64,000 nt of DNA, taken from positions 1 through 64,000 of the forward strand of contig CBFDCR010000018.1 in the NCBI GenBank assembly GCA_965603365.1. Reading direction: 5' to 3'. Positions 41,594 through 50,606 of the stretch are shown piece by piece. The notes under the pieces were generated by a model that ran no database searches, was not told the origin of the DNA, and saw only the letters and a list, made by a program, of their open reading frames with translations. The translations under genes were made by a program, and so were the position numbers. The DNA is from JAHELQ01 sp965603365 (GTDB lineage Bacteria > Acidobacteriota > Aminicenantia > UBA2199). The stretch's first letter is position 1. Every line of letters begins with the position of its first letter.

Positions 41594-43303
41594 GTGAAAG
41601 AAACAAAATTACTCCTCGTTTCGGTTTTCGGCCCATACGGAATAAAAAATAAATACGATGAAGGGCTTAGTACAAAAATGGAGCCAATACACATTACGGT
41701 GGCTCGCGAGCAAGGGCTTCATTCACCCCGATTAGAGGGTACTTTCAGCTTTGGCTTATATTTAATGGCGAAAAATATTTCAGTTCCTGCTGTTGTTTTA
41801 GACTTTCCCCGCTGGGAAGATTTTACAATAGAATTGAGAAACGGATACACTCATGTGGGAATAACATTTATTTGTGCAAATATTTTAAAGGCTCAGCGCA
41901 TGGCCGGGTATATACGTAAACATCATCCTGACATTAAAATTATTCTAGGCGGGGATGGAGCAAATATACCTGAATTAAAAGAAATGATTTCCTATGATGA
42001 AGTTTGTTATGGAGAAGGAATCCGATGGCTGCAAAAGTATTTTGGAGAAGATGTCGAAGTACCCATAAAAGAATGTATTTACTCAGGCCCGCAAATCCGT
42101 CATCTTTACGGTCTTAAAGAAAGAATAATTACCACATCGATTTTTCCGGGGGTTGGTTGCCCGAATGCTTGTGACTTTTGCACCACATCGTATAAGTTTG
42201 GCAAGAGATACAATCCCTTTATTAAAACAGGAAAAGAGATGTTCGATCTTCTTCATAAAGAAGAGAAAAAATACGGCGTACAGGATTTCACGATAGAGGA
42301 TGAAAATTTTTTAAAACAAAAAGAGCGGGCAATAGAAATGCTTGCTGAAATGGAAAAAGCAAACAAGGCATATACATACTTTGCTTTTTTATCCGTTGAT
42401 ACCTTCAATGAAGTCGGCATAGATTTTGTCGTGCGATTAGGCATCAATTTTATTTGGCTTGGCATAGAGACAAAAGTAGATAAATTTAATAAACACAAAA
42501 ATACCAATATGCGCGATTTAATTCGGGAACTTCGTTCTAACGGAATTAAAGTGGTCGGATCGGCTATGCTTTTTTTAGATCATCATGATAAAAATAATAT
42601 TCTCGAAGATATTGACTGGGCTGTAGACTTAGGGATGGACCTGGTGCAGTTCCTGGGATTTGCCCCTGCTCCCGGCACAAAGCTGTTTGAAAAATTGAGA
42701 TCTGAAAATAGGTTAGTTGACGACTTTTCATACGATAAGCTAAGCGGCATAGATGAGATTTTGGTAAAGCATCCCCATTTTAAACCTGATGAAACGGGAA
42801 AGTTTGTAAGATATGCTTCACGCAAGAATTACGAGGTAAATGGCCCATTTATTCTTAATATGATTTACACTTCAATCAGGGGATACAGGAAAGTTAAGCA
42901 AGATCATGATTATAGAAAGAAAGAAGGGTTGGCCTGGAACGCTAAAAAACTTTGCTATGAAAAAAATGCTATTTCCAAACCCGATGATTTTATGGAATCA
43001 CGACTTGAACAAATGCGAATAACAGCATTAAAGTATCGCCCATTACTCTTGACTATAAAATGCTTTTCACCAAATCAGGCTGCCCGTGAAAAATGCGATA
43101 TGGTTTCTGCTTTGTATACTGATGTTTTTGGCAGACCGGGTTTGAAAGATCGACTAAAATCAATAGTAATTTTGGGATTAGCCAGTATTAAAGCCGTTAA
43201 ACTTAAATGGCATGAGAAATTTGGTAATGGTGACCTGGTACTACAACCCCCCATGGTTAGAACAGAATATAATATGCTTGATTCTATGGCGGCGCCCCCC
43301 TAA
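41594..43303 (+). CDS. B12-binding-domain radical SAM enzyme
   Basis: The 569-residue protein starts at GTG 41594, with AGGAG 8 bases upstream. It has a degenerate B12-binding domain (about 60-140, IILGGDGANIPELKEM) and a radical SAM core with CPNACDFC (Cys189, Cys193, Cys196), then TIEDENFLK, WLGIETKVDKFNKHK and GFAPAPGTKLFEKL. It is AT-rich compared with 32597-41570, which suggests it joined the island separately. The extended C-terminus (about 430-569) is unlike the other radical SAM genes here. Confidence 0.86.
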   Translation: MKETKLLLVSVFGPYGIKNKYDEGLSTKMEPIHITVAREQGLHSPRLEGTFSFGLYLMAKNISVPAVVLDFPRWEDFTIELRNGYTHVGITFICANILKAQRMAGYIRKHHPDIKIILGGDGANIPELKEMISYDEVCYGEGIRWLQKYFGEDVEVPIKECIYSGPQIRHLYGLKERIITTSIFPGVGCPNACDFCTTSYKFGKRYNPFIKTGKEMFDLLHKEEKKYGVQDFTIEDENFLKQKERAIEMLAEMEKANKAYTYFAFLSVDTFNEVGIDFVVRLGINFIWLGIETKVDKFNKHKNTNMRDLIRELRSNGIKVVGSAMLFLDHHDKNNILEDIDWAVDLGMDLVQFLGFAPAPGTKLFEKLRSENRLVDDFSYDKLSGIDEILVKHPHFKPDETGKFVRYASRKNYEVNGPFILNMIYTSIRGYRKVKQDHDYRKKEGLAWNAKKLCYEKNAISKPDDFMESRLEQMRITALKYRPLLLTIKCFSPNQAAREKCDMVSALYTDVFGRPGLKDRLKSIVILGLASIKAVKLKWHEKFGNGDLVLQPPMVRTEYNMLDSMAAPP

Positions 43304-43363
43304 TAATGGTTTTTTTTGAGCTAAAAAAGGTGAGGCATTAAAAATTAAAAGTGAGGTATTATT

Positions 43364-44689
43364 ATGAGAATAGCAATTATTTCAGATCTCCACCTTGGCG
43401 ATACATTGTCGGTGATGGCTTTCCGGGATCAAACAACCGGGAATATCCAGGTGGGGTGTAGGTACAATGAGTTTAAGGAAAAAGTCAAGGAGAAATTTAA
43501 CGGAGAGGAACTTGACCACCTGGTTATCCTGGGGGACATATTTGATTTTACCGTTGCCGATTACAGCGAAGCCTATGCCATCGGGAAATTTTTTTTTGAA
43601 AAACTAAAAAAAGACGGGATTGCCAAAGAGATCATTTTTGTCCCCGGGAATCATGATTTTGAGATCTGGCATACTGTTGAATTCCAGGTGAATGTGACAA
43701 ACCGTGTAGAAAAAGGGAAGTTTCCGACTCCCTTTCGCATGTCGGTACCCGGCATTATAGATGACCGGGAAGGAGAACCCACAAGGGGTTTTACCTTGCA
43801 CGGGGTAACGGCCAGGAAAGAAAAAGATGAATGCAAATATGGCGGGTTGTTCCTGGATAATCTTACAAATCCTCCAACCTGCTTTAATTTTGTTTATCCC
43901 AATTTATACCTGGTAACAAAGGAGGAAACCGTACTCATCACCCACGGTCATTACCTGGAGATGTTCTGGTCCGTAGTGGGAAAATGGGGGTTAAAAATAA
44001 TAAATGGCGACCTGGACATTAAAGACCAGGAACTACTTGATTTAAAAGAGATGGTGGGCATGAATTTTCCATTAAACCAGTTAGGTAGTTCCGGCCTTGG
44101 TCAGGCAGGTCCATTGACAAATGTTTTTCAAAAGTTAAGACACGAGTTGAACGAATATGATGTGACGCGAGTTGAAAAATATTTAACTCGACTGGGAGAT
44201 GAGTTAAGGAGACTTAAGATTATAAGAGGGTGTCTCCAACGGTTGGTATTTAAATATGCAAAGAAAAAGGTTCTCAAAGCCTTAGCCAGTATGGAAGCTA
44301 CGCGGTACAGGATAGAGTTTTATAAAGACCCGAAAGTACGGGAGCGATTTAAGGATTTTTACAGTTCCACCGCTTATGAGATTGGCGAAATAAAAGATAA
44401 GTACTGTACCGATATTCCATTACCTACCCGGATGATATTCGGACACACCCACCAGCCCATCCCCTGGGGATCGCCGAAGGCACCGTCCATTGAACTGCCC
44501 CAATTGCCCAAAGGGGAAATTTTTACCATGTACAATTCCGGCGGCTGGTTGAATAAAATGGACGAAAACAGACAACCTCAATTTTGCGGTGCGGAGATTT
44601 TCTTCTACGATAGCGGGGAAGGGTGCTCATCTGAAAGCATCGGGTACGACCCTGAAACGGCTTTAGCATGGGCAAATAAAAATGTTTAG
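43364..44689 (+). CDS. Calcineurin-like metallophosphoesterase
   Basis: The 441-residue protein has the full metal-binding set: SDLHLGD, GDIFDF, GNHDFEIW, THGHYLE and GHTHQPIPWG. It is about 200 residues longer than LpxH, with an insertion (about 210-345) of mostly helical, charged sequence between the HGH and GHTHQP motifs. There is no signal peptide. In a lipid island it could remove or cleave a phosphate or pyrophosphate on a lipid intermediate, but it could equally act on nucleotides. Confidence 0.82.
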   Translation: MRIAIISDLHLGDTLSVMAFRDQTTGNIQVGCRYNEFKEKVKEKFNGEELDHLVILGDIFDFTVADYSEAYAIGKFFFEKLKKDGIAKEIIFVPGNHDFEIWHTVEFQVNVTNRVEKGKFPTPFRMSVPGIIDDREGEPTRGFTLHGVTARKEKDECKYGGLFLDNLTNPPTCFNFVYPNLYLVTKEETVLITHGHYLEMFWSVVGKWGLKIINGDLDIKDQELLDLKEMVGMNFPLNQLGSSGLGQAGPLTNVFQKLRHELNEYDVTRVEKYLTRLGDELRRLKIIRGCLQRLVFKYAKKKVLKALASMEATRYRIEFYKDPKVRERFKDFYSSTAYEIGEIKDKYCTDIPLPTRMIFGHTHQPIPWGSPKAPSIELPQLPKGEIFTMYNSGGWLNKMDENRQPQFCGAEIFFYDSGEGCSSESIGYDPETALAWANKNV

Positions 44690-44724
44690 TATGAAGGGCC
44701 TTAAAAGTTTTATTTTAAATACTA

Positions 44725-47700
44725 ATGAGAGATAACGAGAGGATTAAAAGTAACTCAATCATTTCTTCATCGGTTCCTTCGCAGACAGGAGTTGAATCCT
44801 TGAAGGAGAGGGCAACAACGCCAAAAGTCTTCATCGATGCAGGTATCGAGCATATCCATGTGAAGACCTGCGAATCGTCCTCCGGGACTGATTCTGAAAT
44901 ATCCACAAACGACATCATCATACCGAATAATGATGATCTTCAAAAACTATTCAGGGAGTCCGGGTTGAATGGATCGAGAAATAGTAATGAAGCCATATAT
45001 ATTACCGGAAAGCTCTCTGAGGTAACCGAAAAGGTCTTACAAAAAGGTGAAACGATTATGCCGGCGGCAGTTCTATGGTCTGCGGCAAAATCCCTGCTGC
45101 GCAGGGAAGAGAATAGAGATTTAGAGACGATCGGTATTATTGATCTTTCGGCTTCGGGCTATATGGTTATCTGTATCGATAAGAACGATGAATTGAGAGA
45201 CGATCTACTAATCGTAAATCCCCGATGCGGCGCCGGAACCGGGGTTAATTTAAGCCGAATCCTGGAAAAACTGGACATTCAACGAAAAGATGTGGATGAT
45301 CTCCTGGTGGCTTACCTGGGCCAGGAGGGAAAATTGAAGCGTGAGCAGGTTCCTGTCAGATCCGATCGCTGCGGGGTATTCAGCTCTTCGGCCACGGTCT
45401 CTGATAAAAACCAGGGCATTCCCCTGGACTATGCCCTGGCCGTAACCATGAAGTCCGAAGTCATGAAGCCCTGTAAAAAAATGGCTCATAAGACCGATAA
45501 AGTATACCTGACAGGCGGTGTATTCAGATGGCAGTACGCCAGGGATTGTGCCGAAGATGTACTGAAAGCCAATGGAGTAAAAGAAGTTGTCTTTGATGGG
45601 CAGCAGTCCATCATGATGACCGGGATGAAGTACCTGGTGAAAGGCGTGGGCGAAGGCAATTTTCGAAAACAAAATGCCGTTAAATTGAAAAAAGCCAATA
45701 CTTTAATCCAATATCCTTCATTTAAAGTCCTAAAAGAAAAGTATGAAAAGCAAGGGCTGTACCAGAGGCTGCCCGATCCCGAAATAGAGCCTGTTGCGGC
45801 TGAAATATTTACTTTCTTACCGGTGAATGCCGGTCTTGATATCGGCTCGACCATGGCCAAGATGGTAATATCCGATGCCGGGACAGGGAAACTGCTTTTT
45901 CAAAATTCCTATAATAATCACGGCGATACCATTGAGACCGTCAAGCATATTTTCAGGAAATTAAAAGTTAGGGATATTGATAAATTAAAAATTCAAAACA
46001 TTGGTGTAACCGGAAGCGGCAGATACCAGGTCCAGAAAGCCTTAAAGGCAATATACCCCCATTTGAACGACAGAATTTCCGTGATGGTGGAAAATTATGC
46101 CCATGCGTGGGGGTCCATCCACTTTGCCAGGGAGCACCTGGCAAAATTAAAACAACAGGGCCTTGATGAAGTGAATGAAGACTTCTACCTGTTAATCGAT
46201 ATTGGCGGAGAAGATACCAAGATTTCGGTCATTTCTCTCAAAAAGAATGAACTATTTGACAATGCCATGAACATCAAATGTTCGGCCGGCACCGGAAGCT
46301 TGATGGATACCCTTAAAGCTTTATTTAATATCGATGATATAGCCGAAGCCTATGGTAACGCTTTCGAAGCGCAGCAGGCCTATGGCATCAATGCCACCTG
46401 TGCCGTATTTTTGATGGAAAATGCCAGGAAAATGCAGGCTGCAGGCTATAAGAAGGATGAAATCCTGGCATCGTGCTGTTATGCAATCGTGGAGAATATG
46501 GCGCGCTCACTGTGGAACCAGGTGGAATTCCCACAGGATACCATAGTACTGCTGCATGGCCAGACCATGTTGAGTGATCCCTTGCCGTTAGCCGTTACTC
46601 ACCGGGTACAGGAATATATGGAAGCGAAGGCCTTCTGTTTGGTTCCGCCCTTCCCGGGCCATAGGGCATGCATTGGTCTCATCAAAAGTATTGAGGAAAA
46701 AGACCTGCCGGGGATCGAAGAATATTGTTATCTGGATGCTCTCCTTGAACGTAAGTTCGCTAAAAAAATGATTGTATGTCGAGGCGCTGCCTGCGGAGAC
46801 AAAAATGCACGGTGCGCCCGGACAAAGCTTAGCTCTGAGGCTGTTGATGGCCCAATCTCACTGACCCTGGGGGGCTGTACTGCAGTTAATGAGCTTCAGG
46901 CACGGAAGAATAGGAGCGAAAAGATTGAGATTCCCGACGCCTACAAAGAAATCTGGAAATTCATCGACAGCAGGCTGCCAAAATCCGGGGATAAAGAGAG
47001 ACTCGTGATTCCAAGGTGCTTTGCGTTGTCGGAACGAGCGTTTTTCTTTGGGAAGTTGATTGAGCAATTCGGTATACCGGTGCATATTGATAATGTGCAG
47101 GAAAGAGATATCATGGAGGGCCAACCATTATTTACCATAGATACCTGTGCCCCGAATATAGGTACTACCGGGCAGTTTCTACGTCTTGCCAGGGAACAAC
47201 ATGGAATTATCCTTGTACCCCAAATAGACTTTTTACCCGTTGAAGGCGCCGGTGTCGGCAGGACGTGTGCCACAAACCAGGGGGGGGTTCTGATCGCCCT
47301 GCATTTTGCTAAAATAAGGTGTCCTGAAGCCCGTTTCAAAATTTTTGATATAAACCTGAAAGATCAATCTCCCCAATCCATTGCCGACCAGTTATACCCT
47401 GAATTTCGCTCCATTTTCAGTTACTATGACGTAAAGGTTTTAAGAAGTGAGTTTATTGGCGCGATTGTATATGCTGCCGGGGAGTATGAAAAGTTTCGCG
47501 CCGAAAGTGCAGAGATTGCTGCAGATTTCATCGAAGCGGCCATTAACAAAAAATTAAATATTTCCATCATCAGTGCCCGGGAATATATCTTGAACCCGGG
47601 CATTTACGACAGCCACATCGGTAAGCTGCTCAAAGATAAAGGTGTGGTTGCCATCCCGGCTTATGTATTTGATGTCCACCCGGATAAACAATTTGACTAT

Positions 47701-49569
47701 ATCTATTGGAGAAATCCCCATGATCTGTTAACTAAATCCAACGCAGTGGCCAACAAGCGGTTTCATCAAATCGTTAAACATCCCCGGTTGAAAAAATTAA
47801 TAAAAAAAATTGAGACCGGTAATACAGACACCCTGATGTCTCTGGTGACCGTTTCAACTTTTAGGTGTGGGCCGGACAGTATTACTCTTCCCGTGTTATC
47901 CGAAATTACCCGAACCACACCTTCACTATTGATTCAATCGGACGCCATGATAGCCGAACTGGCGCATCTTGAGAATCGTGTGAACACACATTTAAATCAG
48001 TTAAATAAAAGGTTACATAACGACCTGTCCCGGCAAAAAGGAAAGAATTTTTCCATAAAATTACTGGATGAATTCCTACTAGATACCCTGGATAAGGAAA
48101 CGGATGTAATCTACTTCCCTACGATGAACGATAACCGGGCGGTCACTTCTGTGTTTAAGGCCTCCGGGGTCTGTGTTATTGACAACTATGATGATGCATA
48201 TGATATAGAAGAAAAAGCAAAAAACGGCAGAAAATTTGTTGGAGACTCGGTGTGCGTTCCATTGGCATCTGTGGTTTCAGATATGGTACAGGCAGTAGAA
48301 GACTTTATTAAAAGAAAAAAGGAAGATGATCCCCTGGTCAGGGGCAAAAAAAGGGTCGTATTGTTTATGCATACTGGAGATGGGCCCTGCCGTCAGGGAC
48401 AGTATCTCGATATTTGTAAACTCATTTTTTACAGGCTATCTGGAAAACTCCACAATCAAACCAGCCATCGGCAGGACAAGCGCTTTCCGATAAAATTCCT
48501 GGCAAATATAGCTACTGAAATTCATAACCAAAAGGATTACATCTCTGAGATCGAAAAGTGGATGGTTATACAGGGATTTCATGCCTTTATTATGAAGGAT
48601 GTATTACATTCCATATATTTAAAAGTGGGGGCGAACTGTAACGGTTATGAGGATTTCAAGGAGTTTAAAATTGATTACAGGAAATTACAGCAGAGGGTCT
48701 ATGAGGCGTTAGCGGCCAATACAAAACCGGCTAAATTTCCCCGGTTTATCGTAGCTAAAATTGAACGAAGATTTCCCAGGCTTGGTGCCCTTGCCCAGTA
48801 TTTTGGCTACGGATTATTTAAGAATAACGGTCTTCGCAAGATTCTTAAAGAGTTCAATCGCAAATGGATAAATAAGCACATAAATAAAAAAAATTTAAAA
48901 AGAAAAAAATTAAATGTTCATATCGAAGGTGAAATTTATTTACGGGTGGCTCAAATCGGCGAGATTCTTAAGTCTATGATAGATATTCTCGGTTTTGGTT
49001 CCTTTGACCTGAGTTTCACTCCTGCCTGGAGTTATTTTGAATATATATTAGAAGGAAGAATCCTGTTAGCTTATAAAGATATTGAAATGTACATAGACAA
49101 ACGAAAGGATACAAAAGAAAAGGCAGAGAGAGATAGATTAGTGAATTTAATTGAGGAAAGGAAAAGCAGGGTCAAAGAGACAGCCAGGACTATTAATAAT
49201 CTCAGGCATATTTTGGCCAGGCCATTATATAAGGCCGCCGGCCTGGAAATTCCTCATGAAATGAAGAAAATCGTGGGGGCAGCCAGGCCGGTGATTACCA
49301 CCCTTAAACCAGTGGGTGAATTGGTCCCCTATGTCGGGGAAACAATATCGCTGCTCAATGAGGGTATGGACCTGATTCTGAATGTTGCTCCTGAAGGATG
49401 TATGGTGGCTTCAATGGGTGAAATCCTGAGTCCCAGGATTATGCAATTTGTAGGAAACAAAAAAGCGCGAATTCAATATTTATCATCCACAGATGGCGAA
49501 GTCAATGAAGACCTGCTCCGGTTGTCCCTGTTAAAAATGTTAAGTCCTGAAAAATATTATTCGCAGTGA
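44725..49569 (+). CDS. Giant fused acyl-CoA dehydratase activase / reductase (1614 residues)
   Basis: This is the fused counterpart of the 35543/38652 gene pair. Residues about 1-340 form a divergent first activase lobe with only fragments of the motifs (CGAGTGVNL); 368-640 hold a second activase with NAGLDIGSTMAK, LLIDIGGEDTK and CSAGTGS; CRGAACGDKNARC near 684 supplies cysteines; 770-1120 is DUF2229-like (DTCAPNIGTTGQFL, VSTFRCGPDSITLP); from about 1100 it carries the partner part, including TGDGPCRQGQY near 1217, and ends in a ~350-residue helical tail. Fusion of both subunits is known for plasmalogen-synthase/glycerol-ester-reductase-type enzymes. No clear ribosome binding site precedes the ATG. 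The divergent first ATPase lobe lacks the DIGS motif and may be inactive. Confidence 0.75.
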   Translation: MRDNERIKSNSIISSSVPSQTGVESLKERATTPKVFIDAGIEHIHVKTCESSSGTDSEISTNDIIIPNNDDLQKLFRESGLNGSRNSNEAIYITGKLSEVTEKVLQKGETIMPAAVLWSAAKSLLRREENRDLETIGIIDLSASGYMVICIDKNDELRDDLLIVNPRCGAGTGVNLSRILEKLDIQRKDVDDLLVAYLGQEGKLKREQVPVRSDRCGVFSSSATVSDKNQGIPLDYALAVTMKSEVMKPCKKMAHKTDKVYLTGGVFRWQYARDCAEDVLKANGVKEVVFDGQQSIMMTGMKYLVKGVGEGNFRKQNAVKLKKANTLIQYPSFKVLKEKYEKQGLYQRLPDPEIEPVAAEIFTFLPVNAGLDIGSTMAKMVISDAGTGKLLFQNSYNNHGDTIETVKHIFRKLKVRDIDKLKIQNIGVTGSGRYQVQKALKAIYPHLNDRISVMVENYAHAWGSIHFAREHLAKLKQQGLDEVNEDFYLLIDIGGEDTKISVISLKKNELFDNAMNIKCSAGTGSLMDTLKALFNIDDIAEAYGNAFEAQQAYGINATCAVFLMENARKMQAAGYKKDEILASCCYAIVENMARSLWNQVEFPQDTIVLLHGQTMLSDPLPLAVTHRVQEYMEAKAFCLVPPFPGHRACIGLIKSIEEKDLPGIEEYCYLDALLERKFAKKMIVCRGAACGDKNARCARTKLSSEAVDGPISLTLGGCTAVNELQARKNRSEKIEIPDAYKEIWKFIDSRLPKSGDKERLVIPRCFALSERAFFFGKLIEQFGIPVHIDNVQERDIMEGQPLFTIDTCAPNIGTTGQFLRLAREQHGIILVPQIDFLPVEGAGVGRTCATNQGGVLIALHFAKIRCPEARFKIFDINLKDQSPQSIADQLYPEFRSIFSYYDVKVLRSEFIGAIVYAAGEYEKFRAESAEIAADFIEAAINKKLNISIISAREYILNPGIYDSHIGKLLKDKGVVAIPAYVFDVHPDKQFDYIYWRNPHDLLTKSNAVANKRFHQIVKHPRLKKLIKKIETGNTDTLMSLVTVSTFRCGPDSITLPVLSEITRTTPSLLIQSDAMIAELAHLENRVNTHLNQLNKRLHNDLSRQKGKNFSIKLLDEFLLDTLDKETDVIYFPTMNDNRAVTSVFKASGVCVIDNYDDAYDIEEKAKNGRKFVGDSVCVPLASVVSDMVQAVEDFIKRKKEDDPLVRGKKRVVLFMHTGDGPCRQGQYLDICKLIFYRLSGKLHNQTSHRQDKRFPIKFLANIATEIHNQKDYISEIEKWMVIQGFHAFIMKDVLHSIYLKVGANCNGYEDFKEFKIDYRKLQQRVYEALAANTKPAKFPRFIVAKIERRFPRLGALAQYFGYGLFKNNGLRKILKEFNRKWINKHINKKNLKRKKLNVHIEGEIYLRVAQIGEILKSMIDILGFGSFDLSFTPAWSYFEYILEGRILLAYKDIEMYIDKRKDTKEKAERDRLVNLIEERKSRVKETARTINNLRHILARPLYKAAGLEIPHEMKKIVGAARPVITTLKPVGELVPYVGETISLLNEGMDLILNVAPEGCMVASMGEILSPRIMQFVGNKKARIQYLSSTDGEVNEDLLRLSLLKMLSPEKYYSQ

Positions 49570-49608
49570 CTATAGCGCAACCCGGTTGTGGTTGAATGGA
49601 GTGATTCA

Positions 49609-50316
49609 ATGGGAAACTTAATTTCACTTTATAGTTGGTTTGTTGGTGTAACTTTCTTTACCTTTATCCTGTGTGCCACTCTTACCTGTTCATATCTTTT
49701 CCGTCCGGAGAGGTATGATCCCTGGATGAAGAGACTGCTCCGTATTCTTTTTAAACTCCTCTTCGTAAGGGTGAAGGTGGAAGGAAGCGAAAAGATTGAT
49801 CAAAATAAGCCGTATTTGTTAATGGCCAACCATGTCAGTTTTTTTGATATTCCTCTTTTCGGTGGCTATATACCCACGTTTTTCCGCAGTATTGAGGCTG
49901 AGTGGCAGCATAAATTGCCCCTTTATGGCTGGGCGCTGCGGAGGTATGGAAATGTTACCATTGAGAGGGGAAATATCCATAGTTCCATTCGAAGCATACG
50001 GAAAGCAGAAAATTTTATAAAGGGCGGAAAATCGCTTCTTATTCTACCTGAGGCTCATCGCACAGCCGATGGGAACCTCCAGCCCTTTAAAAAGTTACCC
50101 TTTTTCCTGGCAAAACGGGCCGGTGTCGATCTGGTTCCCATTTGTACGGCCGGCCTTTACCGTTTGATGCCAAAAGGTTCCTGGCGTATTCGTCCGACAA
50201 CGATAAAAATCAGGTTTGGAACCATCATCCCGGCTGAAAAAATTGAATCCCTTTCGATTGAAGAGTTACGTGATTTGACATACAAAGAAATCCAGGGCTT
50301 GAGTGAACAACCATAA
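49609..50316 (+). CDS. Acyltransferase, PlsC family (second copy in the island)
   Basis: The 235-residue membrane protein starts at ATG 49609 (GGAG 7 bases upstream), with a transmembrane helix near 8-28. The catalytic NHVSFFD motif and ILPEAHRT (block III variant) mark the PlsC family. It differs clearly from the 30844 copy, so the two may acylate different positions or substrates. It is the last gene of the island; the following 290 bases have no gene. Confidence 0.84.
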   Translation: MGNLISLYSWFVGVTFFTFILCATLTCSYLFRPERYDPWMKRLLRILFKLLFVRVKVEGSEKIDQNKPYLLMANHVSFFDIPLFGGYIPTFFRSIEAEWQHKLPLYGWALRRYGNVTIERGNIHSSIRSIRKAENFIKGGKSLLILPEAHRTADGNLQPFKKLPFFLAKRAGVDLVPICTAGLYRLMPKGSWRIRPTTIKIRFGTIIPAEKIESLSIEELRDLTYKEIQGLSEQP

Positions 50317-50572
50317 GATTGTTTTGCTTCAGCCCAAAAAAAGGTTGCTCAAAGATGTGATAGATTTGTAATGGAGAATCCGGCTGAAATCGGCGACCAA
50401 GAGGCATAATGATTCCTACCAGAGATTTTTGCAGGAGGATCTCTGGCCCTCATAAACTTCTTCATCATCTATTATCGATGGCCTATCCATTAATGCACGA
50501 TGCGGAGTAAATCTCTCCGCTGACGACTTTTCCAGGTGCAAAATTGGAATCATGGCAATGTCGCCCATCGGA
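50317..50572. other. Non-coding stretch after the lipid island
   Basis: No supported gene. A hairpin, CCAGAGAT/ATCTCTGG (50419-50446, 12-nt loop), is the only structure seen. It lacks a U-tract and so is a weak terminator candidate. Confidence 0.4.
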
Positions 50573-50601
50573 TTGACTTGATTCCCGGTATTAACTATAA
50601 T
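50573..50601 (+). promoter_or_regulatory. Near-consensus promoter with -10 box 5 nt from the start codon
   Basis: TTGACT (50573-50578), 17 nt, TATAAT (50596-50601). The ATG at 50607 follows after only 5 bases, with no Shine-Dalgarno sequence, so the message is predicted leaderless. Confidence 0.6.
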
Positions 50602-50606
50602 ATAGC

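Noticed and set aside
50419..50446. Intrinsic terminator after the lipid island
   Set aside because: The 8-bp stem has a 12-nt loop and no U-tract, so I list it only as a structure in a non-coding stretch.
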